A stretch of DNA of 64,000 nt from assembly GCA_030549495.1 (NCBI GenBank), contig JAUIRK010001043.1:496001-560000 (forward strand). The letters are read 5' to 3'. The notes under the pieces were generated by a model. That model did no database searches and was not told the origin of the DNA. It saw only the letters and a program-made list of their open reading frames with translations. The position numbers and the translations under genes were made by a program. Within the stretch, counting starts at the first letter, position 1; every line of letters starts with the position of its first letter. Below, in pieces: positions 48,302 through 59,729 of this stretch. This stretch comes from Nectonema munidae (taxonomy: Eukaryota > Nematomorpha > Nectonematoida > Nectonematidae).

Positions 48302-50079
48302 AAAGTGTTTTTATGCAAGAAGGAGGTGATGATAATGCCACCCTCATATGTGTAAAAAAATTGGCATAAAAAATTATTCTACAATCTTATATCATTAATA
48401 TTTTTTATTGTAAGATGACATGTAATGTTTTTAAGTCATTTTCTTTTGAAAAGACGCGCGATCTTTGGGAAAAGGCTTTTGGTCGCTGCAATTTATCTTT
48501 CCCTTTTCTGTTGCTTGTGCTAGAGAGAAGAGATAAATCTTTCATTGCAAGATTCAAAGATTACGTTTTTCAATGATTTATTTATGTGCTAGAATGAATG
48601 AGTAAATTTTTTTTTACCTATATTAAAAATTATTATCTGTCAAATCATTTTAAAAATGAAATAATCAATAAAAAATAAAAAAAAAAAATAAAAAAAATTA
48701 AAAAAAATTTAATGTAAATTGTTAAATACTTGCTAGCTTACTAATGTAAGTCTCCTGTGCTTCTTTTACCCAAAACTTTGTGAAATAAGACTATTAGAAT
48801 TCATAACTTGACTTTATTGCATTTTAACTGCTCTAAATTTTACAAATAATAATGAAGAAAAAAAAGCATTTATTTTTATAAACATATGGAGTGTCGCTTC
48901 TTTTTTAGTCGATGCGGGAAGAAACACGAAGATTCCCAAAGGAAACGCACAAGAATTCTTCTTTCGAAAAGAATTAAGCAGAGATTATACTGAAGTCATC
49001 CGCGTTCCACACTTATATTTTGAAATCTTTAGAAACAGTCCATTTTTATTGAAATAACAACTCTTCAAAATAAACGATAAAAGCAAGGGCAAAATCGCAA
49101 GAATGAGTTTTTCCAAAGTTCTTTGTATTTTTTTTTCAAATTTTATCAAGTCTCTGGCTTGGATGAGGGGAGTCCGGTCTTTGAACAAAATTTCTTGGAA
49201 AAAACGAAGCATCTGGGAATCCGTTGGTTAGTTTCTCATTTAGTTCATGTCAGCTCAGAAACATGATTAGCGACATCATAGTTATTTTAACATGTCACTG
49301 CTAGACGTAAACGTAAAACCATCAGAAGCAGTATTTGCTAACTTCACCCATTTTGAATAAAAATGAACTCTTTTTGTAGAAGAACATTCAGCATATGGAA
49401 GTCCATCGTTGGAGGCGTTGTAAGTCAAAGTCGGCCTTCATCGTGACAACCCTCGCTAAAACTTTAATTCAATGCATTTGCTTTAATCTAAATCAGTTAG
49501 AATGTGGAAGTTATTCAGGAAAACAAGCAGAAATACTCTTAGTGCATTTAAATTGAATTGAATATAAGATTTCAGAAAGTGGAGTAATCAATTTATTTAA
49601 ATATACTTTCTCATTGGTTAAGCTATTTGACTTGTAAATTAAAAAAACTAAAAAACTAAAATTTTAATTAAAAACTAGGAAATAATAATTATATGCAAAT
49701 ATATTCAACAAAGAAAGATATTTACCCTTTTTGCCGTAAATTTCTGAACATCTTTTTTTAGGGAAATCTGTTTTCATCTGAACTTCTTGATTTACTTTTG
49801 TATGATCTTAAATGATCTCGATTTAAAATGAAGTGTAAATAATCCAATATTATAGATAAATGAGTTGAAGCTTCACTCTGAATTATAAAAAGGCAGTTGA
49901 TTAAATTTTAAAAGTTCACCTAATGAGAAACCTAGGCCATGCTGAATAGAGATAGAAAGTTGAGAAATTCTAAATCAGAAGTAGAGCATTCTAGATTTAA
50001 ACTTGATTTTTCTTTTATTTTGAATTAAATAGTAAAAATAGATAGGTCATCTAACTTTCAATGTCTAAGATGCTGTATC
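48302..50079. other. non-coding stretch
   Basis: A 75-codon minus-strand open frame (48985-49212) encodes a lysine-rich stretch followed by a hydrophobic run (LILAILPLLLSFIL). I recognise no family, and a stop lies just upstream. A-rich low complexity near 48660-48710. Confidence 0.35.
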
Positions 50080-50200
50080 ACACTACCCGGAAGAAATAGT
50101 TCGAAATGCGGCACATGCAGTAGCTGCATTGCCCCCAACTCACGTTAGTGTGAGTTAGAAGCGATCGTTTTCGCCTCTTCCTATCTTATTCATTTTGAGC
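50080..50200 (+). pseudogene. hAT transposase C-terminal fragment
   Basis: One frame (about 50071-50190) reads HYPEEIVRNAAHAVAALPPT, then HVSVS, a stop, then KRSFSPLPIL. This corresponds to the hAT dimerisation motif LPPTxVSVERxFSxLxxI. Only this short piece is readable. It is unrelated in detail to the hAT at 12842. Confidence 0.5.
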
Positions 50201-52599
50201 TTCAATCAAAGAAGAATTGGTAGAGACAATTTTTTTCTCAAAACTTTCTAATCAAACTCTTTTAATCTACGTTTAATTTTCACTTCGTTTTTTATTGCCT
50301 GTGATTTTTATTATTATTTTAAATTCAGTTGAACGTCATGCTTCGTATCAAATGATTGAGAAGTAAGCATTTTGCGAAAGACACATTTAGACTAGTTTTT
50401 CATGGTAGCAGACATGCCAAATATATTGATAAGTTATGGAGCCGGAACCGAAGCGACCAATTTGAAGACAATGGCAAATCTATTTCAAGCTACCTCTCCA
50501 TCCATTGACACATTTCAAAAAATCGATTAAATTGAAGATTACAATTGAAGAGAATTGATGTTTTAGCTATTGATTTAAGTAAGATGCAAACATACAATTT
50601 TTTGATTGACATATGTCATTTCTGAATGAAAATTTATTTATTTATTTTAATTCTATAAGTCATCAATATTTTTCAGCACATTCAATGAGCCATGAAACTG
50701 TTCAGAAAATCTAAATATTATTTTTACTTACGAAAAAAATTATGTCCTTATTTTGTAACAATTCAAAATCATTAAAATAGACGATGCATCTTCAATATTT
50801 TTTTAATTTTTCATAGAGACGCTATTTGAAGTATTTTCGCTTACAATTTGATATATGTAAAAAACTTTTAAATTAAAAATAAAAAAAACCTCATACACTT
50901 TGAAGATTGAGATATTGTCGAAATTCAAAGGGATAAAAAATTGTAGAATCTGGATCTTATTTATAATAATTTCATAAAAAAAAAAGTAACTTACAATATT
51001 CTGCATTTATTTATTGTAATTTAATTTTTGGAAAAAATTGCAAAATCTTTTTTTCAAAAAAACTAAAAAATTAGAACTTTTTTTTTTCATTTATTCAAAT
51101 AATAATATGCGAAAACACCCAGATTTGTAGATTTTTTAGTTTTGCATTTAATGATTCTTCATTTGAAATTAATGTCGTAAATTTTTATCCAGAGATCTTC
51201 TTAATTTTGAGTAATATACATGCTAAAAAGAAATGAAAGTATTAAAAATGGAAATTTGGATATTCAAAAAAAACAAAATATCATAAAAATTAACCATTAA
51301 GGCTTTCAAAATACTAAAATATATTTATTCATTTTTGTGAAAAACTACTGTAAAAATCGTAAGGTTTACTATTTCAAGTATCCAAAAACTTTTTGAGGTA
51401 GTAGATAATATCTATAATTGTTTTACTATATCAAGTAGTGAAATTAGGAATAGTACTTCTGCCTTCCACCTTATACAGTAACAGCTACTGCACTTTTTTC
51501 TTTGCTATTTTTACCAGTAATTAATTATTTTTAACATAATTTTGCATCCACAACTTTAAAACTAAAAATATTGATTATTTTTATAATTTAAATTTATATT
51601 AAGAATAATATATTACTAAAAATTTTATAAATATTAATAATATTTTATATATCTTGATTATCCATCGACCCAGTTTATTGAGGAGAAGGTCAAATAATTG
51701 CTTTCATTTTGCTTCCATTTTTAGCAACGCAATCGTGGAGGATATATAGAAAAATTCCGGTATTTGATTCGCTAATCTCATATGACAAAAAAAGGAGTAA
51801 AAAATTATCCAAAGTTTCAAAGTATTTTTCACATTTATTATCATTATTTTTGTAAGAAATCAAATTTTTTTTGCTTGAATTTTTTCAATACCATTTTTGT
51901 CCCAGTTTGATAAATGTCTAAAATAATCTAAGGATAATCAGAATAAATATTTTTATAAACCTTAAATAGTTTTAGAATTTGGATTTTTTATTAGAAATTT
52001 ATAACGTAAACTCATCGCCCCTCCCCTCTTGTTTCACCGTGAAAAAATAGAAAAAAAATTATTATCCATGCCTACAACTGTAGAATGTGAATTGTAATTT
52101 TTTTTCTATTAATTGTAAACGTTGTATAAAAAACAACGAACCCTATATTAAGAACTTAAATAGTTTCAAAAACCAAATTCAAATTTAAAATTTTTTAAAC
52201 TATCAATTTTTTAATGAAACAAAAAAAACCTAGTCTAGAATGAATTTTAAAACAGACTGAAATAATTACAAGAGTATCAATTGTTTTTGAAATCACAAAG
52301 TCACCAAACTTTGGTACATTCTCTAACGCGATGTATAAAATAATTTTTAATTTAGATTTTACCATTTTTAATTGAAATTTTGTGAACAATTAATTACTAT
52401 TGCAAGTTAATGAGCAGAAAAATATTTTAGTAAACCAAATCATTTCTGAAATTATATTCACAAAATCGTTTTAGAACTAAATTCTGAAACGAATATTAAA
52501 GAATAATTTTGGGAGTTTAGGGTTTAGGTTACTTTTCAAAGATTAAAAAATACTACAATTTTGATCTACAAACTAGTATGTGAAATAAACGACGTGTAG
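50201..52599. other. AT-rich non-coding stretch
   Basis: Very AT-rich. The small open frames at 50803-51006 and 52195-52389 (-) are phenylalanine/isoleucine/lysine-rich by composition and not called. Confidence 0.4.
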
Positions 52600-52980
52600 A
52601 ATGGAACACTCAATCTGGTTGGTCATGTGAAAACTCTGTTTGCTTTCTTCATTCACGAAGACGCGCTTTTCAACAAGTTGCAAACCTTAGATGATCCCGA
52701 TCGGAAGATAAGGCAAGATGTAGAACAAAGAGAAAAGAAGAGGCACGGGCCTTTGAGAGTTTTCATTTACGCTACAAGTGGCAATTTCTGATTAAAATGA
52801 TGCTGAGGCGAAATTTTACTTCCACCCACTACGCAGAATTGGTCCATGTGTTGTGTGGACATCACTAAGAAAACGATGAAGCAATGCTTGAAGTAGAAAT
52901 GATTTCCTCCAAGCATCATTGCTCTACACCGCATATCTCACTTCTCAAGAATCTGTCAATCAAAAATGTTATTATCAAGT
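52600..52980. other. GC-richer region upstream of a putative first exon
   Basis: The plus strand has an open phrase (about 52608-52790) and the minus strand a short one beginning MKTLKGPCLFFSLCSTSC near 52760. Neither is recognisable. Position and composition would suit a promoter/5' region. Confidence 0.25.
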
Positions 52981-52993
52981 GTTGCTTAGCAAC
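52981..52993. promoter_or_regulatory. X-box-like (RFX) palindrome
   Basis: GTTGCTTAGCAAC is a perfect inverted repeat of GTTGCT with a one-base spacer. RFX factors bind such X-boxes (canonical GTTGCCATGGCAAC, variable spacer), and in animals they commonly lie shortly upstream of ciliary genes. It is 44 bp before the ATG at 53038. Binding and function are inferred only. Confidence 0.4.
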
Positions 52994-53037
52994 CATAGCA
53001 ATGTCTTTGAAGTAGTCAAGAATTTTCTTGTTTAAAA

Positions 53038-53180
53038 ATGGGGGATGATGAAATTGAACCAAATGATTGTACAGATGTAGAGGTTGTTGAGAGCTATTAT
53101 TTGGGAAATTTTGTAGCCTCTAATCCCTCCTCACCAAAGCCTTGCTTCGCAAAAAGACTCGTATATTCACGGAAACTCCT
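53038..53180 (+). CDS. putative first coding exon of an unrecognised gene
   Basis: The ATG at 53038 opens a frame of 47 codons plus two bases (MGDDEIEPNDCTDVEVVESY...KRLVYSRKLL) that runs into a consensus splice donor GTAAGT at 53181. Without splicing it stops immediately after. The product begins acidic and ends basic, and KRLVYSRKLL superficially resembles a Y-x4-L eIF4E-binding motif. I do not recognise the family. The exon lies in a GC-richer patch and follows an X-box-like palindrome. If real, the piggyBac at 53.4-55.6 kb would be in its first intron. Downstream exons are uncertain; the candidate at 56311 does not match this donor's phase. Confidence 0.4.
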
Positions 53181-53410
53181 GTAAGTATCAAAAATATGAT
53201 ACAAATATCGATACCAAATTCGACATTTTTGGAATTCATATGGCAAAAGAAGTTAGAATAAAAGAGGAATACAGCGCAATATCAATGCCGAGTCGAACAA
53301 GCTTCCTTTGCTGTAATTTGTTGGCAAAGAGTTGATTGATTTTTTGGAGATCCAATTAAATACCCAGTCTTATTTCATGAAAAAGAGATAAGAAATTTGA
53401 AAGACAAACG

Positions 53411-55562
53411 ATAGTGTCTATGATGACATTGCGGTCAAAATGACCGCATTTATAGATTTATGGTTCAGTAAGTACCACAAAGCATATGCATATATACTTA
53501 GTTCTAATACTCGATGACTTTTAATATATTGTTAACACCTGTTGTCTCTGAAATTTCTGTTGCTTTTGTCTTTATTATTGTTATGTAGCACAACGACATT
53601 CCTAGTATGACATGTGCGGTCATTTTGACCGCTCACTATTTTCATTATCTTCATTAATCTTCACATCTAATTAATTAATTACCTTTCATTCATCCACTAT
53701 TAACACACATTCTCACTATTCAAGCATAAAGATTGTCGCTTTTCATAATTTCCGTCATTTCTTTTTCTCATAGTTTTTAAGTTTTGTTTCTTTATCATCT
53801 GTTCAAATGCCTTTTTCAAACCTGCAGTAAAGGCGTCAATTTATATAAAAGATTACGCGGAAGAAACAGATAATGATGATGATGATGAAATAATGTCTTA
53901 TATTTCTGAAAATGAGAGCCTTTCTGGATACAGTAATGAATCAATAGATGATTTGAAGGAAGATGATCAAATAGTTGAAGAAAATGACGAATTTGTTATA
54001 AACAAAGACAAAAAGACTTTTGAATCAAAAGATGGTAGAAGTTAGTGCGCTGAAACAAAAGGTAGAGCAGCATCTTTGCAAAATATTTTCAAAGCTCATC
54101 GGAGTCCAACTAGTTTTGCTTATCAAGATATAAATTTACAGGCTAAATCAGCTTCTCGTTGCATTTTTGATGAAAGAATTTTACGCCATATTCAAAAGTG
54201 TACAATTGCTGAAGGTTGCCGAATATAAGGAGAGTGGAAGATTTCTAGAATCTTTTATATCATTGTGCATTTTACGTGGAGTGATTGGAGGAAAAAATAT
54301 TCCCTTGAGATGTTTCTGGAGTCAAAATTGGGGTAACCAATTTTTCAAAGATCATAGGCAACGAAATAGATTTGAAGAAATAATAAAATTTATCAGGTTT
54401 GATTTGAAAAGTGAAAAAAAAGAACGTTTGAGGAGGGATAAGTTTGGTTTGATATCTGAAGTATGGAATCTTTTTATAAATAATAGTAAAAAAAGTTACC
54501 TACCATATCCTAATTTGAGAATTGACGAACAACTCTTTCCTGCGAGAGCTAGATGTCCTTTTACCCAATATATACCTAGCAAGCCCGATAAATATGGTAT
54601 AAAATTTTGGTTTATTGTGGATGTTAAAAGTAAATAACTGTATGGAGGTTTTCCTTATCTCGGTAAAGATAATGAAAGATTAAGATTTCCTCTTGGTGAG
54701 TATATTGTGAAAAAACTTGCTCAACAAAGTGGAATTTCAAAAAAAAAAAGGTTATAATATCACTTGTGACAATTTTTTTACTTCAAAGAAATTAGCTTTA
54801 TATCTAGTTGTTGAAGGTACAAGTTTTGTTGGTACTCTCAAACAAAATAGAAGCGAAGTTCCTTCTGAAATAAAAGAAATGTGTGCAAAAAAAGTTCCAG
54901 TTTATTCTACTAATTTTGTTTTTGTGATGATGTTTCATTAACAGCATACAAAGTCAAATCAAATAAAGTAATTTTGCTTCTTAGCACACTTCACAATAAA
55001 TCTGTTTTCATAAATAATTACTTAAAGAAAAAACCTGAAAGTATAACATTTTATAATTCAACAAAGTATGGAGGGGACATATTATACCAGATGTGCCGTA
55101 TGTATTCGACAAAGTCATGTATAATAATAAAAGATTTTGTATAATACTGTTAATGGTTTGAAAAAATTCCGATGGTCTTTTCTTTTACAATTAGTTGAAG
55201 CAAAGTAAAAGAAAAAAAAGTGTTGAAACTGATGTGGAGGCATCAATCAGTAGTTGTTCATATAAGATTCGGGAAAGTTGGCATTCATCCAAATGCAGAA
55301 ATAAAGCTACTAAATGATGTCACAAATGTGGTTTATCAACATGTGGAAAGTGTGTAGCTAACACATTTATTTTTTGTAAAAAATGTGAAAACATTTAATT
55401 TTTTTTATGAAAACAACTATTTATGTGTTTGATTCAAAAATGTTAAATAAAAACCTTTGGAAAATAATGCATTTCACTAAAATATATACATTTTCTCAGA
55501 TGCGGTCAAAATGACCGCAATGTCATCATAGTAAGTTTTTTTTCATGTCATCGTAGTGTTAA
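53411..55562 (+). mobile_element. decayed piggyBac transposon
   Basis: Both ends carry the inverted repeat TATGATGACATTGCGGTCA (53419-53437 and, reversed, 55514-55532). Each runs into a palindromic core GCGGTCAAAATGACCGC. On the right, the motif recurs once more as ACTACGATGACAT next to a TTAA (55559-55562), the piggyBac target site. The left TTAA end is not clear and may be eroded. Inside is a broken plus-strand transposase. The whole element is about 2.1 kb. Confidence 0.82.
53830..55398 (+). pseudogene. piggyBac (PGBD-type) transposase pseudogene
   Basis: An acidic N-terminal region (about 53850-54040) is followed by the transposase core. The largest intact piece, 54167-54637 (156 codons), includes LRGVIGGKNIPLRCFWSQNW and LRIDEQLFPARARCPFTQYI with the first catalytic aspartate, then SKPDKYGIKFW. 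A second piece, 54717-54941, has YNITCDNFFTSKKLALYLVV with the second aspartate. Further on, FYNSTKYGGDILYQMCRMYS replaces the usual TKGGVDxLDQM block. The C-terminus (about 55270-55395) is the cysteine-rich knuckle (CHKCGLSTCGKCV, FCKKCEN). Stops near 54042 and 54636 and frameshifts near 54170, 54740 and 54930 make it inactive. Confidence 0.85.
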
Positions 55563-55837
55563 AAGTTCGGGGATAATTGGTTGGAGAAGCTTTCCTAAAA
55601 ATGTTCCCTTTTTTCATGTTTGTGTGTGCACGCGTAAAACTCTTTCATAAATCAAAGCATTGAGACTAGTATTCCTAGATTTTGGTTTTCCAAGGAATTT
55701 ATCGGAAAAATGATTAGTTAACATATCGATCTGAAAGACCTTAAAATCAATCGTTATACTTTAAGCGATTAAAAGTTAACATAGAAGTTATTGAAGAAAA
55801 TTCTGAGAGCTTATATGAGGAAATAAGCTAATAGGGG

Positions 55838-55984
55838 GCGTGAGTAAGGTTGGTTAGGTACTGGGTTTCGATAACTCAAGGTCTTGGGTTCGATCCCGCA
55901 TCAAGCCTACTTTCCTAGTAGCTCGATACAAGACGCGAAATTGTGCCTTCTTGATGAAAACACCCCATGGTACCTTTACCTTTA
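55838..55984 (+). mobile_element. tRNA-derived SINE, copy 3
   Basis: Starts GCGTGAGTAAGGTTGG, contains the B box GGTTCGATCCC and ends GGTACCTTTACCTTTAT. Same family as 2386 and 12051. It faces an inverted copy 56 bp downstream. Confidence 0.8.
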
Positions 55985-56040
55985 TATAAGGAAATAAGCA
56001 TTTGGATTGTGACAAAAAATTAATATTGATTTTTTTTGAA

Positions 56041-56165
56041 GTGTTTTCATCGAGAAGGCACACTTGGACCGCTTGTATCAAACTATGAGAAAGTAGGCTT
56101 GATGCGGGATCGAACCCAAGACCTTGAGTTTTCGAAACCCAGTACCTAACCAACCTTACTCACGC
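56041..56165 (-). mobile_element. tRNA-derived SINE, copy 4 (inverted)
   Basis: Reverse complement of the same family: read on the minus strand it begins GCGTGAGTAAGGTTGG, with the B box and the CATAGTTTGATACAAGCGG block. With copy 3 it forms a long inverted repeat. Confidence 0.8.
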
Positions 56166-56310
56166 TCAAAACTAATTGGAGGGAATATTGATTAATATAA
56201 ATACTATGAAAGTTTCTTCAATGGCACCGATTCAAGATGCTTTAAAGCCATTCTTAGATTAGATTAGCTTTAAAGATAAAAAACAAATAAATAAATTTTA
56301 CTTTTTAAAG
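56166..56310. other. AT-rich non-coding stretch
   Basis: Nothing seen. Confidence 0.4.
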
Positions 56311-56538
56311 TATCGAGTGAAAAGATTTCACGGGATTTTGTTCGGAGGAAAAATAAGTGCAGGATGCAAAGATACCGGGATCTTGGCAAATCCGGGAAGA
56401 AACACAAAATACGAAGTGATTGCGTTCTTCAATGATAATAATATAAGCAACAAATTACCAAAATATGCTCGGGTAAACTATGAAATGCACAGACATCGGG
56501 AACATATGGCAAGCGAACCAATTCACAATGACAAGCAA
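56311..56538 (+). CDS. putative exon, product unknown
   Basis: An open frame running from an acceptor-like TTTTTAAAG to a good donor GTACGT at 56539 would encode about 76 residues (YRVKRFHGILFGGKISAGCK... ending HNDKQ). The composition is less AT-biased than the surroundings. I recognise no domain. It has the right strand and position to belong with the exon at 53038-53180, but the phases differ (2 versus 0), so a missing exon or an unrelated gene would be needed. Confidence 0.25.
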
Positions 56539-57464
56539 GTACGTTGGAAAAAAAATCTTTTCATATGCCCCCACTTCAAGATGTGATGTGATTAAATAGA
56601 AGTGCAAACTTAAATCTTCTGTTTTATGATCTATATATATATCTAATCGAAGCAAACTCTGAAGTTAAGATTGTATTTAGTATAGTGTTACTACATTGCC
56701 TAAAAAGTATCATGCTAGTGAACAGTTCCGAATTAATATAGTAGCAGATATAGCAGCTGCTACAGGCCCAGCGCTTAGTTGGAAAATTTTTTTTGACTTT
56801 TTCTAATATCTTTTAGTTTTTTTCAATTCTTATTTTACATTTCCTCCTTAAAATAAATTTTTGATCTTGAATTTTGTGGTTTTTATCTTTGTTGTAGAAT
56901 CTGGATCAATTTTATTAAAAAAATTTTACTTCCTGACTATCATTTGTAAATTTAATCAATCTGCTACCGGTCCCACACTTGGTAGAACCGGCACTGCTAG
57001 TGAATATAAATAATTATAAGAAAATTAAGTTAAAATGATTGCACAATTGTTTGTAAGCTGGAGCCCGGAGGAGTACTACATGCTTAGCCAGTATAGAGTA
57101 TCTCGCAAGATGAAAATTTTGAAATTCACCTTTTCAATAGAAGAGTTTAAAAAAGTGTAATGAAATTTAAGGGTTTTATTGTGAAATTTTTTATAATCTA
57201 AGATTTCCAAAGAACATTCTGAAAGTATATCTCTTTAGATAAAACTTCGATAAAAGAAAGAACTCTAATGGATAATATGCGTGTTCCCGCTATGTATCGG
57301 ATAAATTTTACTTTAAAGGTTGTCATGGAAACTCAACAACCTTGAATATGTTTATATTAGTTAACCATATTTAAGGCAGGCTTTTTTGATGCTTGTTTTT
57401 CGCAAGGGGGGGGGGCAGAATCCGCCTCCCACCCTTTAAAAAGTTTTAGAACCTCTTCTGTCAG
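56539..57464. other. non-coding stretch with G10 run
   Basis: A run of 10 G lies at 57406-57415. Around 56770-57000 a CAGGCCCAGCG... and ...CCGGCACTGCTAG pair could be eroded transposon ends, but I could not establish termini. Confidence 0.35.
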
Positions 57465-57975
57465 CCAAAAAGTCATACCTACCTTTTTCAAACATGCTGA
57501 ATTGATTGATGACCTCAGTTTTTCATGAAAATGTGTCAATTTTTCAATCAATCCTTTTCAACACAAATGTCAAAAAAAATGAAAGTCAAACATTTTCAAC
57601 TGTAATAAGTCAAAACTACCCTTTTTAAGTATGCAGAATCGATTGATGACATCCGTTATTCATGAAAATCTGTCAATTTGCCTTAATCAATCAATCACTT
57701 TTGACAGATTTGTCAAAAAATCGAAAGTTAAACTGTAATATGTCAAAAATACCATTTTTGCGTATGCCGAATCGATTGATGACCTCAGTTTTTTATGAAA
57801 ATCTGTTCATTCGTCATCAATCAATCATTTTTGACAGAATGTCAAATAAATCGAGTTGAACTGTAATAAGTGAAAACTACCATTTTCGTGTGTGCTAAAT
57901 CGCTTTATGACATTTTTTCATGAAATTTACTCAATTTGCCATAATCAATCACTTTTGACAGGTTTGTCAAAAATA
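57465..57975. repeat. tandem repeat, about 130-bp unit, roughly four copies
   Basis: Units start at 57495, 57632, 57765 and 57893 with TGC(T/A/C)(G/A)AAT followed by CGATTGATGAC-like sequence. Each continues with CATGAAAATCTGTCAATTTG, a CAATCAATCA run, TTTTGACAG-ATTTGTCAAA and CTGTAATAAGTCAAAACTACC. Unit lengths are about 137, 133 and 128 bp; the last is cut at about 82 bp, and the tail of an earlier unit precedes the first. Divergence between units shows that the array is not recent. Confidence 0.85.
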
Positions 57976-57984
57976 TAATATTTA

Positions 57985-58110
57985 TCAAGAGTTGCGTCTT
58001 GATCTAGATGATCTGGGTTCGATTCCCGATCGTGACTATCCTTACCATCTGTCCAGGTATTGAAGATTATTCTTCCCTATGGATGCAATACCAACAACTT
58101 TTTTCTAGAA
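57985..58110 (+). mobile_element. tRNA-derived SINE-like fragment
   Basis: CTGGGTTCGATTCCCGATCG is a strong B box within a T-arm-like hairpin. It follows a weak A-box region (GTTGCGTCTTGATCTAGATG) and is followed by a unique body. No acceptor stem pairing. It follows the tandem array directly and is probably a third SINE family. Confidence 0.45.
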
Positions 58111-59629
58111 GCAATTTTGAGTTTTACTATGTATGATATACGTGCTCGAAGATTGGACCGAACGGACATTTGATTAAGTGGATATTTCACACAAAATGTG
58201 AGCATTTGTAGGCGTTGCTTTACTTTCAGTAAGTTTGCAATCTTGTGCTCCATACAGATGTGAAGCGTAATTTGGTTTTCTTTTTCTATTTCTTAACTTC
58301 TATATACGCAAAATATGAGATGAATAGAATTTGTCAACTTTTGGAAGCAACATTGCCAAATGTATTTTGAAATGGTATGACTGATTACAAATATACAGCG
58401 TAATTTTTTTATCCTTTATACACGCTGTGATTAATATTTCATCTACTAAAAGTTACACGCCAAATGGTTCATTCAGCGAAATTTCCGCCATCCTGTTTAA
58501 ATTTTAAGATAACTTTAAACTGACATAATCATTGTGGATAACCTCAAGTATATACATATGTTTTCAAACAAGATTATCCAAATATATCTCATGAAAGATT
58601 TTAACTTCTCCTTTATAAACATTACACAACTTGATTGATTATTATTATTATTATTGGAATCGTTGTACTTATTATTTTTCAAAATATTGTTAATGTTTGA
58701 AAACTTGATAAGTCACAAATTATTCTTTAAACTAAAATATTTCTTTCCAAAGAAATCATTAATTCTGAAAGACTTACCGAAAAAATCATATCTGAAAGAA
58801 TTTGTTGTGGAAAGAAATTATTTTTGTCCTTTTTAGCCGACGCTGTGAGAGATCATGCAGATGAAACAACGCTAAATTTGTCATAGTTTCTTTATCATAT
58901 TACAAAACTGCCAAATATATATTTTGTTATATGCTTTTTTATTACATTAATTGTTTTAAATGCTTTCTTCGTGGAAATGCGTAGAGAGTTCAGGATAAAT
59001 TTGACTCACTGAAAAGATGGAATCCTGCATATTCAAATTCAATAAAAGAAAAAATTTTGATTTTATTTAAAAAAAAACTTTTTCCCATTTCATTACAATA
59101 TATGCATACAAGTAGGTTTTTTAACAGATTTGAGTTAGCTAAAAAAAAACGTTTGCTGGGAATCCATTTATCAAAAAATTTTGATATCAAAATTATGGAA
59201 TATGGCAGTTTTTGGAAATTTGTATTTTTACAGAAAATTTTTGAAGTGGAGTGTAATTTTTGATATAGAAGAAATTTTTTATCAGGAAATATTATTTCCA
59301 CATTTTACCATGTGGGATCCAAGATGTTTATTCCGTTACCATTGAAAAGATGAATATTGATGCCGAATTATACACGAAAAGTTGAAATGATAAGAAATTT
59401 TAAAAAAGGTTGAATTGTGGGCGCATAGAAGTCATGGATGAATAAATATAGCGCGATGAATCTACACTCTTATATCGTTCTCGTTAATTCAAAAAAAATT
59501 GAGTTTCTTATCAACGAAAATATCGTTATTTTCCCAACTCTACTGTCAAGAAGGTTACAGGTTGCCATTTTTTAAAGAGATAATAAGCTCTTCTTGACTG
59601 TTCAACACAAGATTATTTAAATAAGACGT
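58111..59629. other. AT-rich non-coding stretch
   Basis: A (TTA)n run occurs near 58639-58655. The open frames at 58654-58836, 59057-59263 (+) and 58990-59301 (-) are compositional. Confidence 0.4.
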
Positions 59630-59635
59630 TTTATT
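59630..59635 (-). terminator. poly(A) signal of SNX14
   Basis: AATAAA on the minus strand, about 95 bases after the SNX14 stop codon, in AT-rich 3' sequence. A fitting 3' end signal; the cleavage site is unknown. Confidence 0.6.
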
Positions 59636-59729
59636 CCAATAGAGATATTTTATGATAAATTATACTTTGCGAAGGATAAAAGTACTCAACAAATGGCATT
59701 TCGGAGTCTACGCTAAGGCATGTCGAAGG

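Noticed and set aside
55854-56153. 99-codon minus-strand open frame
   Set aside because: It runs through the inverted SINE pair and is not a gene.
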